Assembly: GCA_035439505.1 (NCBI GenBank)
Contig: DAORKJ010000069.1
Location: 1-20,616 of the forward strand
Reading direction: 5' to 3'
Length of the DNA stretch: 20,616 nucleotides
Source: UBA7236 sp035439505
Lineage (GTDB): Bacteria > Bacteroidota > Bacteroidia > Chitinophagales > BACL12
The notes under the pieces are model-generated. The model saw only the letters and a list, made by a program, of their open reading frames with translations, did no database searches and had not been told where the DNA came from. Shown here piece after piece: positions 1 to 6,943 of this stretch; position 1 is the first letter of the stretch, and every line of letters begins with the position of its first letter. The position numbers and the translations under genes were made by a program.

Positions 1-1609
1 GAAATAACATCCATATCACCATCTTCATCCATGTCGCCCGATTTTGTGATATTTTGTGTTGGGGTATCTTCTAAGGAAATCATATGTTTGGTAAATATTC
101 CGCTTCCACTTTCATTTTTCAACCAGTAAATATTATACTGAGAGGCATAAATTTCAAAACCATCATCGTCATAACCGACGAAATAATAATTTGGATAACT
201 AGCAACAATATCTTTATATCCATCCCCATCAATGTCTGAAGTTATCGGATAAATCAATTTTTCTGTTGCTGCTATAGAGGGGCTGGCATATACTCCTTGT
301 CCGGGTAAATTCTTGTAAACCCATAAAATTTTATATTCCTCATCATATAAACATTCCTCGCAAGCTGAATAGCTATTTGCAAAAATATCTTCAAGACCAT
401 CATTGTCAAAATCAAATGTTAATAGTGATGAAACATTAAACAATTTTGCAACACTATCCGGTTTTGAAATGAGTTCAAAAGCATTAGCTAATGTATCAAA
501 ATCATAACTGTTTATTCTACCGTTTCTATCATACAATATTATCTCATTTTCGTCGCTACCGTTTTCATCAATAAAGCTCAATCCTCTTGGCTCGGCTCTC
601 ATTTGTGCTAATTGTTTATATCCCGAAAAATGGCCTTCAGCCGGCACATTTGTCGACCAAATAACACCACCATTTACTGAAATTGCCAAATCATCAAAAC
701 CATCCTCATTAATATCTGATAAATCTCCTTTTGAGAAGCCTGTTAAATCAAATTGCGGTGGTGTGAAGCTCAACAAATTATTAATGTCACTTAAAGTTGC
801 ATCATTGGTGCCGTACAGCATATGTCCATTAACTGGATATCCATCTAACGCTCCTAAACTATTATCCAAAAAAACAACATCTGGATAAATATCATCATTG
901 ATAAACCCGGTTGTAATATTTATTACGTCGGTATAGGTATAGTAATTAACAGCACCTGAAAAATTACCCAAACCATCATTATACAGCACAAACAATCCGT
1001 TATCATCGTCATCGTAGGATTCCCCGGCGCCTATCAGCAAATCCAAATCATTATCATCTTGGAGATCAGTAAAAGTCATACATTTCATATTTTCAATCTC
1101 TTCAATAATTGTTTCAAATGAAAAAAATTCTCCACCCAAATTTTCAATCCAACATACATTATCATCTAAAGTTGAAGTAATAATATCCATATCATCATCA
1201 TTGTCAAAATCTCCTACGGCATATTGATTTGGATAATAAGTAAGTTCAAAAATACCATGTGGAATAAATTCACCCCCTTCAGCATAAACATTTTCAGCCC
1301 AGATTAATTCATGTGCACCGGTTGTGGTATATAAGATATCATCATCATTATCAGAATCCAAATCTGCAACAGTGAATGGAAAACTATAAGCCCCNNNNNN
1401 NNNNNNNNNNNNNNNNNNNNNNNNNNNNNNNNNNNNNNNNNNNNNNNNNNNNNNNNNNNNNNNNNNNNNNNNNNNNNNNNNNNNNNNNNNNNNNCCCTGA
1501 ACGTTTTAGCATCAATCTCCCATCGTTGTGGAATTTGGGCATAAATACTTAGTGAAAGTAATAAGGGCAATAATATTATTGATCTTAGCAAGTTGGGAAA
1601 ATGAAACAT
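1..1609 (-). CDS. Secreted FG-GAP/VCBS-repeat protein, C-terminus beyond the window, interrupted by an assembly gap
   Basis: Start is ATG at 1609-1607, followed by a signal peptide (MFHFPNLLRSIILLPLLLSL, then SIYAQ). The 100 N at 1395-1494 break the frame. From 1394 down to base 1 a second minus-strand frame is open without a stop and continues the same kind of protein. It carries repeated acidic calcium-loop motifs of the FG-GAP/VCBS type: DLDSDNDDD, DFDNDDDMD, DLQDDNDLD, DINEDGFDD, DFDNDGLED, DIDGDGYKD and DMDEDGDMD. These families form extracellular beta-propellers with metal-binding loops and are common in Bacteroidota exported proteins, often ending in a type IX sorting tail, which would lie left of the window. 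The two frames differ only because the N-run is a placeholder length. One intact gene is the simplest reading; a real frameshift hidden in the gap cannot be excluded. Ligand unknown. Confidence 0.85.
1395..1494. other. Assembly gap (100 N)
   Basis: Exactly 100 N, the usual scaffold placeholder. It lies inside the FG-GAP gene, between its signal peptide and first repeats, so the number of missing codons is unknown. Confidence 0.97.
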
Positions 1610-1960
1610 GGGCTGTATTTTAATTTCAAATGTAGGTAGTCCTATTCAGAAATGCTTATGGTTTTGAGCGAAATACAGGTTTTAGTGTGCGAAGTGTGTG
1701 GTATTTTTAGTAAAGGGGATATTTGGGGAGATGAATGAGTCTCGTGGCTATGCATTGGAAGAGATTCTTGGAGTGGGGTGTTATAGTAAAAAATGTGGGA
1801 GGTTATTCTACGACGAGAAAGCTTCCGTTCGTCTTAAATACGGGACAAAACTTTTAGGCGCTAACCACTTCTCCTTATTTTCTTAATTTGCATCCAGTTT
1901 GGTTTAGCTGTGACAAGCTATTTCAGGACGAGACAGAATGTTTAACTCGTATAAATTATA
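1610..1960. other. Intergenic region with no supported gene
   Basis: This stretch separates the 5' end of the FG-GAP gene from the 3' end of the GIY-YIG gene. A TAnnTTTG-like box (TACATTTG on the minus strand, 1634-1627) lies 17 bases upstream of the FG-GAP start codon and could be its -7 element, but no clear -33 TTG was found at the expected distance. A short inverted repeat GACGA/TCGTC occurs at 1812-1833. The plus-strand reading frame at 1698-1886 has no recognisable protein features and is not called. Confidence 0.5.
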
Positions 1961-2257
1961 CTATAGATTATTTGTAAATCCATTTTTTAATTTCTCCAAA
2001 GTACCATTCAACATAATTTTTAACGCCTTTTTACCTGCAGTAGTTTTAAAATAATTTTCTCTTCGTTCAGCATCTTCTTTAAATAAATAATATTCGCAAA
2101 ATATAAGTTTAACCGGTAAGCGCTTTGAAGTATTTGGACTTTCACCGTTGAGGTGTTGTTGCATCCTTCTGTTTAAATCGGATGTATATCCAGTATATAA
2201 CATGTTGTCCTTTTCACTAAAAAGAACGTACACACAAAAAGGTAAGGGAGTAAGCAT
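1961..2257 (-). CDS. Small GIY-YIG endonuclease-like protein (UPF0213 type)
   Basis: The 98-residue protein shows the compact GIY-YIG core: VYVL at residues 9-12, YTGYTSDL at 21-28 with the usual Arg (R30) and His (H35) following, and the conserved acidic residue in RRENYFK (E67), which is the metal ligand in this superfamily. The length matches the stand-alone UPF0213 subfamily, which lacks an extra DNA-binding domain. Catalysis by the family is metal-dependent cleavage of one DNA strand; the biological role of the small stand-alone members is poorly known. The C-terminus (NGTLEKLKNGF) is lysine-rich. The upstream side of the gene (2310-2545) is occupied by short palindromic repeats, an association treated in the findings. 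The fold assignment is firm, the cellular function unknown. Confidence 0.88.
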   Translation of the reverse strand: MLTPLPFCVYVLFSEKDNMLYTGYTSDLNRRMQQHLNGESPNTSKRLPVKLIFCEYYLFKEDAERRENYFKTTAGKKALKIMLNGTLEKLKNGFTNNL

Positions 2258-2309
2258 TTTTAAGGAATTTTAATAAATGTAGAAATGATTTTGGAGGAGT
2301 TCAAATTTT

Positions 2310-2345
2310 CCCTGAAGTAGCGCTCCTGCGTCGCTCATTTCAGGG
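2310..2345. repeat. Palindromic repeat, copy a
   Basis: CCCTGAA (2310-2316) pairs with TTCAGGG (2339-2345). Between them lies the motif GAAGTAGCGCTCCTGCGTCG. It is followed at once by a second hairpin, GGGG-TGAA-CCCC (2343-2354), and a short T-run. It belongs to the same degenerate family as 2506-2544 and 2875-2912, which share the core GAAGTA(G/T)AGCTCGTTCCTC. Confidence 0.65.
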
Positions 2346-2370
2346 GTGAACCCCTTTTGTCGCTCACTCT

Positions 2371-2403
2371 GAAGTACCCCGGAAGTAGAGCTCGTGCTTG
2401 CCA
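2371..2403. repeat. Degenerate palindromic repeat, copy b
   Basis: CTGAAGTACCCCGGAAGTAG followed by AGCTCGTGCTTGCC resembles the other palindromic copies, but the arms are scrambled (the GAAGTA motif appears twice) and no strong stem forms. Probably a decayed or rearranged copy. Confidence 0.4.
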
Positions 2404-2505
2404 GGTTATAAGGTTTATATTAAATTTTCCAAAGAATTTGAGCTTGTGTTTTGGAACTGCTTGTGCAGAGTGCTTTTGGGATAAAAAAAATTAACGTCTC
2501 CGGAA

Positions 2506-2544
2506 GCCCCAGAAGTATAGCTCGTTCCTCGCTCACAGCGGGGC
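2506..2544. repeat. Palindromic repeat, copy c
   Basis: GCCCC (2506-2510) pairs with GGGGC (2540-2544) around a core reading AGAAGTATAGCTCGTTCCTC then GCTCACAGC. Together with the following ACCCTAAAGTGAAAAA it forms one half of a direct repeat of roughly 65 bp, whose other half is at 2872-2937. Confidence 0.7.
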
Positions 2545-2545
2545 A

Positions 2546-2875
2546 CCCTAAAGTGAAAAAACCTGATGCGTTATGTTGTATAATCATATTTTGAATTCCG
2601 AAAGCCCTAAAGTAGAAAAAGCCTGATGCGTTATGTTGTATAATCCTATTTTGAATTCCGAAAGCCCTAAAGTAGAAAAAGCCTGATGCGTTATGTTGTA
2701 TNNNNNNNNNNNNNNNNNNNNNNNNNNNNNNNNNNNNNNNNNNNNNNNNNNNNNNNNNNNNNNNNNNNNNNNNNNNNNNNNNNNNNNNNNNNNNNNNNNN
2801 NTTGAATTCCGAAAGCCCTAAAGTAGAAAAAGCCTGATGCGTTATGTTGTATAATCATATTTTGAATTCCGAAAG
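2546..2875. repeat. 60-bp tandem repeat array with an assembly gap inside
   Basis: Units begin CCCTAAAGT(A)GAAAAA and continue through CCTGATGCGTTATGTTGTAT, a short AT-rich stretch and TTGAATTCCGAAAG. Starts are at 2546 (59 bp, slightly divergent), 2605 and 2665 (cut by the gap); beyond the gap are a partial tail at 2802-2815 and a full unit at 2816-2875. Units are almost identical, with single changes such as AATCATATT versus AATCCTATT. The first 25 bases of each unit equal one arm of the hairpin at 2914-2966. The 100-N gap inside means the true copy number is unknown and probably larger than shown. Confidence 0.92.
2702..2801. other. Assembly gap (100 N) within the tandem repeat
   Basis: Exactly 100 N. 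Both edges lie inside near-identical 60-bp units, so the assembler probably broke on the repeat and the real array length is unknown. Confidence 0.97.
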
Positions 2876-2912
2876 CCCAGAAGTAGAGCTCGTTCCTCGC
2901 TCACTTCGGGGC
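2875..2912. repeat. Palindromic repeat, copy d
   Basis: GCCCAGAAGT (2875-2884) pairs with ACTTCGGGGC (2903-2912), the best-preserved stem of the family. It closes the tandem array on the right, just as copy c opens it on the left. Confidence 0.7.
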
Positions 2913-2913
2913 A

Positions 2914-2966
2914 CCCTAAAGTGAAAAAGCCTGATGCTCCTGCATCAGGCTTTTTCTACTTTAGGG
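2914..2966 (-). terminator. Long hairpin terminator directly after tRNA-Phe
   Basis: CCCTAAAGTGAAAAAGCCTG plus ATGC (2914-2937) pairs with GCATCAGGCTTTTTCTACTT plus TAGGG (2942-2966) around a TCCT loop. The stem is about 24 bp with one bulged base. Its A/T tracts flank a GC core, so it could end transcription from either side. It touches the last base of the tRNA-Phe segment, so it most likely terminated the original tRNA transcript. Confidence 0.8.
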
Positions 2967-3013
2967 TGGTGTGGGGCGGGATCGAACCGCCGACACAAGG
3001 ATTTTCAGTCCTT
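2967..3013 (-). tRNA. tRNA-Phe(GAA) 3' fragment, attachment site of the integrated element
   Basis: Read on the minus strand, the segment holds a complete anticodon arm (AAGGA-CTGAAAA-TCCTT, anticodon GAA), a variable loop, a T arm (GGCGG-TTCGATC-CCGCC) and the acceptor 3' strand CCACACC with discriminator A. CCA is not encoded. The D arm and 5' acceptor strand that should lie at about 3014-3040 are absent and replaced by unrelated sequence (GGGATATTGG onwards). This is the usual footprint of a tyrosine integrase that targets a tRNA gene: a 47-bp 3' segment remains on one side while the gene is rebuilt on the other. The integrase begins 160 bp away. The fragment is not a functional tRNA. Confidence 0.9.
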
Positions 3014-3113
3014 GGGATATTGGTTTGATATGTATTGATGTGTGTTGAAACACCTATAAATACTGAAGCACGTTTAAATAATATTTCATAAAAATACATA
3101 TAAAATCACATAT

Positions 3114-3137
3114 TGTTGTACCTATGTTGTACCTTTG
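3114..3137 (+). promoter_or_regulatory. Probable integrase promoter with a direct repeat
   Basis: TACCTTTG at 3130-3137 matches the Bacteroidota -7 consensus TAnnTTTG, 35 bp before the integrase start codon. The 10-mer TGTTGTACCT occurs twice in tandem (3114-3123 and 3125-3134), the second copy overlapping the -7 box. This arrangement would suit a regulator or integrase binding over the promoter. A consensus -33 at normal spacing was not seen. Confidence 0.5.
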
Positions 3138-3172
3138 TAACATCAATTCATCCCTTAAACCCTTTATTATCT

Positions 3173-4396
3173 ATGGCTACCGTAAAAATTGTACTGAGAC
3201 AGAAAGAATCAAAGAACGGAACTTTTCCTTTAGCATTACGAATAACCAAAGATAGAAAAACGTCATTTATTCATTTGGGGCATTCGATAAGAGAAGAGGA
3301 TTGGGATGCCAATCAACAACGTGTTAAAAAAAGCTATCCTAATTCTGCAAGATTGAATAACTTTCTTGTTAAAAAGTTATCAGAGGCTACTGATAAATCG
3401 TTGGAACTAGAAACTCATAAAAGTAGTGTATCATCATTCGCGGTAAAGCAAAAAATAAAACCGACAGGTGGGCTAACTCTTTTTGCACAGGCCGACCTTT
3501 ATCTTGATAACCTAAAAACTGCAGGAAAATATAACCGATATACTGCTGACAAACCTAGAGTTAAACACTTTAAAGATTTTCTAAAAGGGAATGATATTTC
3601 TTTCTCAGACGTTACCATTCCACTTTTAGAAAGATTTCAAATTTATTTAAAAAGCACATTATCGATAAGTGAAAGAACAATTGTAAATCATCTAGTTGTT
3701 ATTCGCTCAGTTTTTAGCCAGGCAATCAAAGCTGAAATTATCGACCAAAAATATTACCCATTTGGGGCCTCAAAGATTCGAATTCAATTTCCTCAATCCT
3801 CCAAAATTGGTCTTGACACAAGAGATATTCAAGCATTGGAGAATTTACATTTGCAAGAAAATACTTTTGAGAACCATTGCCGCAACCTTTGGCTATTTTC
3901 TTTTTATCTAGCTGGTATGAGAGTGTCTGACATTTTAAGACTAAAATGGACAGATATTCAAAACGATAGATTACACTATGTTATGGGTAAAAATTCAAAG
4001 GCTGGTTCACTCAAAATTCCAGAGAAGGCGCTTTACATCATTTCCCAATATTCTAGTGTAAGGCGTTTTAAAGATGATTACATATTCCCGGACTTAAAAG
4101 TTTTGGATTCTACAACTGAACCATTTATTGTTCAACGCAAAATAGCTTTTACCACTAGTAGGATTGATAAGTTTTTACGAAATAAAGTTGCACCTCAAGC
4201 TAAAATTCAGAAAAGGTTAACCATGCACATTGCACGGCACACATTTGGAAATATTTCAGGTGATAAAATTCCAATCCAAATGCTACAGAAGCTTTATCGA
4301 CATTCATCCGTTTTAACAACTATTGGGTATCAATCCAATTTTGTTAATAAAGATGTTGATGAAGCCTTAGAATCCGTAATTAATGTTTCCAAGTAA
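3173..4396 (+). CDS. Tyrosine recombinase / integrase
   Basis: The 407-residue protein integrates and excises the element at the tRNA-Phe gene. The N-terminal part (MATVKIVLRQKESKNGTFPL) is the Arm-type strand domain seen in Bacteroidota phage-like and transposon integrases, followed by a core-binding SAM-like domain at about 85-190. The catalytic domain shows Arg in LAGMRVSDILRLKW (R250), Lys in MGKNSKAG (K273 or K276), His-x-x-Arg in HIARHTFG (H352, R355), His in YRHSSV (H377) and nucleophile Tyr in GYQSN (Y386). All catalytic positions are present, so it is probably active. ATG 3173 is chosen because translation from there starts at the conserved domain; an upstream TTG at 3113 would lie in the promoter. 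It points away from the tRNA fragment into the element. Confidence 0.95.
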   Translation: MATVKIVLRQKESKNGTFPLALRITKDRKTSFIHLGHSIREEDWDANQQRVKKSYPNSARLNNFLVKKLSEATDKSLELETHKSSVSSFAVKQKIKPTGGLTLFAQADLYLDNLKTAGKYNRYTADKPRVKHFKDFLKGNDISFSDVTIPLLERFQIYLKSTLSISERTIVNHLVVIRSVFSQAIKAEIIDQKYYPFGASKIRIQFPQSSKIGLDTRDIQALENLHLQENTFENHCRNLWLFSFYLAGMRVSDILRLKWTDIQNDRLHYVMGKNSKAGSLKIPEKALYIISQYSSVRRFKDDYIFPDLKVLDSTTEPFIVQRKIAFTTSRIDKFLRNKVAPQAKIQKRLTMHIARHTFGNISGDKIPIQMLQKLYRHSSVLTTIGYQSNFVNKDVDEALESVINVSK

Positions 4397-4408
4397 AAAG
4401 TTGGAAAC
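4385..4408. terminator. Bidirectional terminator between convergent genes
   Basis: GTTTCCAA (4385-4392) and TTGGAAAC (4401-4408) form a perfect 8-bp stem around GTAAAAAG. The stem overlaps the integrase stop codon (4394-4396) and lies 2 bp from the stop of the convergent gene, with a T-rich stretch following on the plus strand. Confidence 0.55.
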
Positions 4409-4410
4409 GA

Positions 4411-5226
4411 TTATTTCGACAGATTTAATTCATTCGTAACCTTTCTTAATTCCAATAAGTCATTTAAATTTAATTTAAACCATTCACCTCTAATACGTTT
4501 TGAGAGGTAATGCTTATGGAGTGTATTTTCAAATGCTTTCTCTGCTGCCCAATACTTAATCAACAATATCTCAGGCTCTTCTGCTTGAAGGGTTTTTTCC
4601 CTTTGCAGAGGATTCTTACTTCTTCCTATTTTAAATAGCCCGTTTCGGCAATTAATTAGCAGATAAACATAATTTTTATCTGCTTCAATAGCTAGGTGAT
4701 TATCTCCAACGATGGTTTGATAAAATTCCAATTTATTTAAATAATAAATTACCATAATAGGGCCAGCAGAGATTAGGTAATTGTCACCAAATTTCTCATT
4801 TAACAAACGCAATTCGAAATTTGTAACAGTTTGAATTCCTTGAATTTCAATTGCCGAACGAAAATTTTTAATAAGCGCATTGTATAAGTCTACAGGGTCA
4901 ATCAAATCAAATTCAATTGTCATCATATAAGTAAACTCTACTACTAAAGGATAAAAATTCTTCTCAGCTAGATGGATTTGAAGGAGATATCCTTTTAATT
5001 GAATTGTCCCATTTACATAAAGAAATTGACAAATATCTCCAGATTCACCGAAGGTAACACCAAAACAATGTTTATCAATTCCTACAACGACATTATTACA
5101 AGGGCCATTGACTTTTGCGAGTTCAAGGATTTGTTTTTCTGAAATTGGGTATATAAAGTCATAAATGTCCATATAATTTACTTTCAATTTTCTTTTGCAA
5201 TTATTAAAGATATTAAATAATTCCAT
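4411..5226 (-). CDS. T5orf172 / Mug113-type GIY-YIG superfamily protein
   Basis: A 271-residue protein with two parts. Residues about 185-252 match the T5orf172/Mug113 branch of GIY-YIG nucleases: YVYLL (186-190), GLFKIGRSKNPLQRE (196-210, with the KIG-S core and following Arg), a long helix with Glu and His (AFENTLHKHY, 231-240) and the terminal GEWFKL. The first 180 residues resemble nothing I recognise. The family occurs in phages and mobile elements and is assumed to nick or cut DNA. The gene converges on the integrase and starts 29 bp from the compound palindrome at 5255-5335. Start is uncertain: M1 (5226) or M19 (5172). It could be a cargo nuclease or a factor for element processing; nothing here decides. 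Confidence 0.8.
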   Translation of the reverse strand: MELFNIFNNCKRKLKVNYMDIYDFIYPISEKQILELAKVNGPCNNVVVGIDKHCFGVTFGESGDICQFLYVNGTIQLKGYLLQIHLAEKNFYPLVVEFTYMMTIEFDLIDPVDLYNALIKNFRSAIEIQGIQTVTNFELRLLNEKFGDNYLISAGPIMVIYYLNKLEFYQTIVGDNHLAIEADKNYVYLLINCRNGLFKIGRSKNPLQREKTLQAEEPEILLIKYWAAEKAFENTLHKHYLSKRIRGEWFKLNLNDLLELRKVTNELNLSK

Positions 5227-5254
5227 TACATGATTACATATTAAAACCTAATTG

Positions 5255-5335
5255 CAAGATAGCTTTCAGACTGTCTTTTTATCTTTCGTAAAAGATAAGG
5301 TTGTCTGAAAGCGATCTTGGCAGGAATATTCCTGC
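5255..5335. repeat. Compound palindrome (cruciform), candidate oriT or operon terminator
   Basis: CAAGATAGCTTTCAGAC (5255-5271) pairs with GTCTGAAAGCGATCTTG (5303-5319): 17 bp with a single mismatch. Inside it TTATCTTT (5279-5286) pairs with AAAGATAA (5291-5298). Directly attached is a perfect 16-bp palindrome, GCAGGAATATTCCTGC (5320-5335). The block follows the relaxase stop codon by a few bases. It is much larger than a normal terminator and has no T-tract at the base of the stem, so transfer origin or recombination site are alternatives to termination. Confidence 0.7.
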
Positions 5336-5339
5336 ACCT

Positions 5340-6551
5340 TTATGGCTCGGTACCCATATCCATGTCATTGTCTGTTGCGATGTCACTTTGTGAGTCGGAC
5401 TTCAAGTCTTCAATATCATTTTCTTGGTCATTTGGTTCTTGTTCCTCGGAGGGGTCTGGGTCATCGCTCATAGTGGCTTCAGTGTCAGCGGTTATTTCAT
5501 TATCTATTACTTCAATTTCTTGTTCTTCCGTTGCAACCTCCTTTTCTATTTCACCGGTTTTAATAACCTCTTGCTCTTCAATTGGGTAGTTCATAATTTC
5601 TGCAAATTCCGCATTTAAAATTGCTTCCTCCAATTCGATTTCTTCATCGGTTTTAATATCAGGGTCTTGGCCATCAGGGTTGCCTCTCATGTCGTTTAAA
5701 TCATAAGTATAGTGGTCAAGGGTCATTGTCTTGTTACCAGAACTTAACTTTTCAAGTTCTTGGAGGCGTTCGTACTGTTTATCTAATTCAGCTATTTGCT
5801 CTTGATCAATACCAATTCTGGAAAAACGGAGTTTCTTTTCGTCTTCGCCAAATAAGATACCGTATACATTGTCTTTATATGTATAGGTCTTAAAGCCATC
5901 AAATTCGAGAACTGCATAAAATTGCTTTGATGACTCACAGGTTCGAAAAATGTCTTGTACTTTTTCCTGCACCTCCTCTTTGGTCAACTTAAAATTTGGA
6001 TTGCGTTTTTTCATATAATAATCATTTTCGTTATGCAATTTTTTGCCCCAGTTTGAAATATCAATATTGGTTTTTAGTTCAGGATACTTTTCATGAACGT
6101 AGTCCAACATACTTTTATGAACTTCAAAAAGCTTTTCTTTTGAAAGCCGGGTTGATTGTTTGCTCATTAATTCATTAGCCGAAACAATTGTATGTGTATG
6201 CCAATGTGATTGCTCTTTATGATGCGTTCCAAATCCGAGTGCTTTGGGATATGCCATATTCAAAAAGGTAGAGGTTATATCATCCATCATTTCTATAGTC
6301 ATTGTATCCTTGTCTAATGGTGATAAACTTTGAATGATGTGCATCGCAATATTTCCATTACTCCTTTTATTTGCATAATTGTCATAATTAACTTCAAACT
6401 CTTTTCGCAAGTTTTCTAACTCCAGACTTTTGACATTGTGAAACACCCCTTGGTTTTTATAATCTTCAATCCGCCCCTTGTCAGTTGCAATGTAATTAAT
6501 CACATTTGATAGTTTAGCCTTTGTTTTAATCGGAACAAGCTTAATAATCAT
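5340..6551 (-). CDS. Relaxase / mobilization nuclease
   Basis: The 403-residue protein would nick the element at oriT and carry the strand to the recipient. Residues 1-~190 form a relaxase domain of the Relaxase/Mobilisation nuclease family (probably MOBP-like). There is a putative nucleophile Tyr in NVINYIATDKG (Y20), a strand motif NIAMHIIQSLSP (67-78) and the metal-binding histidine cluster SHWHTHTIVSAN (H116, H118, H120). The 200-280 region is basic/aromatic. The last ~110 residues are a very acidic low-complexity tail (repeated EEQE, DPDPSEEQEP), unusual for a DNA-binding protein and possibly a protein-interaction tail. Its ATG overlaps the MobC stop as ATGA (6548-6551), so translation is coupled. 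Last gene of the mobilization operon. Confidence 0.92.
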   Translation of the reverse strand: MIIKLVPIKTKAKLSNVINYIATDKGRIEDYKNQGVFHNVKSLELENLRKEFEVNYDNYANKRSNGNIAMHIIQSLSPLDKDTMTIEMMDDITSTFLNMAYPKALGFGTHHKEQSHWHTHTIVSANELMSKQSTRLSKEKLFEVHKSMLDYVHEKYPELKTNIDISNWGKKLHNENDYYMKKRNPNFKLTKEEVQEKVQDIFRTCESSKQFYAVLEFDGFKTYTYKDNVYGILFGEDEKKLRFSRIGIDQEQIAELDKQYERLQELEKLSSGNKTMTLDHYTYDLNDMRGNPDGQDPDIKTDEEIELEEAILNAEFAEIMNYPIEEQEVIKTGEIEKEVATEEQEIEVIDNEITADTEATMSDDPDPSEEQEPNDQENDIEDLKSDSQSDIATDNDMDMGTEP

Positions 6552-6943
6552 GTGATCTTTTTTACAGGTTGAGTTAATTTCGAAACTATGAGATGTTCAA
6601 GGTCATCTAACTTTACACGAAATCCTTCCATTTCACTTTTCGAAATGGTTTTATTTGTATTCACATATTTTGCCATTTGATTTATGTTAGTGCCAATTTT
6701 CCGCATTTCTAAAATAAGGTTTTGGAGCGTATTGTCATCAGGTAAAATATATTCAGTTTTTTTGCTATATGCTTTTATTAGCGATTTTAAGAAAGCAGGC
6801 ACTTTCATTTTCTTTTGCTGTGCAAATTTTTTAAGCTCTGCAGCCTCATGATTTGTCAATATCAGGGAATACTCTTTCCGCTTTTGGCGATAGATACGTT
6901 TTTGTTCTCGCCACAATGTTTTTTGTTTTTCATTTGATTCCAT
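6548..6943 (-). CDS. MobC-like relaxosome accessory protein
   Basis: A 131-residue basic protein if started at ATG 6943; the frame is open to 6991, giving 147. The 6943 start is preferred because it overlaps the coupling-protein stop codon (AATGGAATCAAATGA, 6930-6944), the same linkage used at the other junctions. The N-terminus is strongly basic (KTLWREQKRIYRQKRKEYSL). The centre EAAELKKFAQQKKMKVPAFL resembles a ribbon-helix-helix-like DNA-binding region. The C-terminal LEMRKIGTNINQMAKYVN matches the MobC family hallmark (LRKIGTNINQIAKYVN in typical members). Family role: binds oriT with the relaxase and helps open the nick site. Confidence 0.88.
   Translation of the reverse strand: MESNEKQKTLWREQKRIYRQKRKEYSLILTNHEAAELKKFAQQKKMKVPAFLKSLIKAYSKKTEYILPDDNTLQNLILEMRKIGTNINQMAKYVNTNKTISKSEMEGFRVKLDDLEHLIVSKLTQPVKKIT

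Noticed and set aside
1698..1886. 62-residue plus-strand reading frame
   Set aside because: No protein-like features or promoter; it lies in the upstream region of the FG-GAP gene and is probably random.
2546..2875. CRISPR-like array
   Set aside because: The 60-bp units are contiguous and near-identical throughout, with no unique spacers, and no cas genes are nearby. It is a tandem minisatellite.
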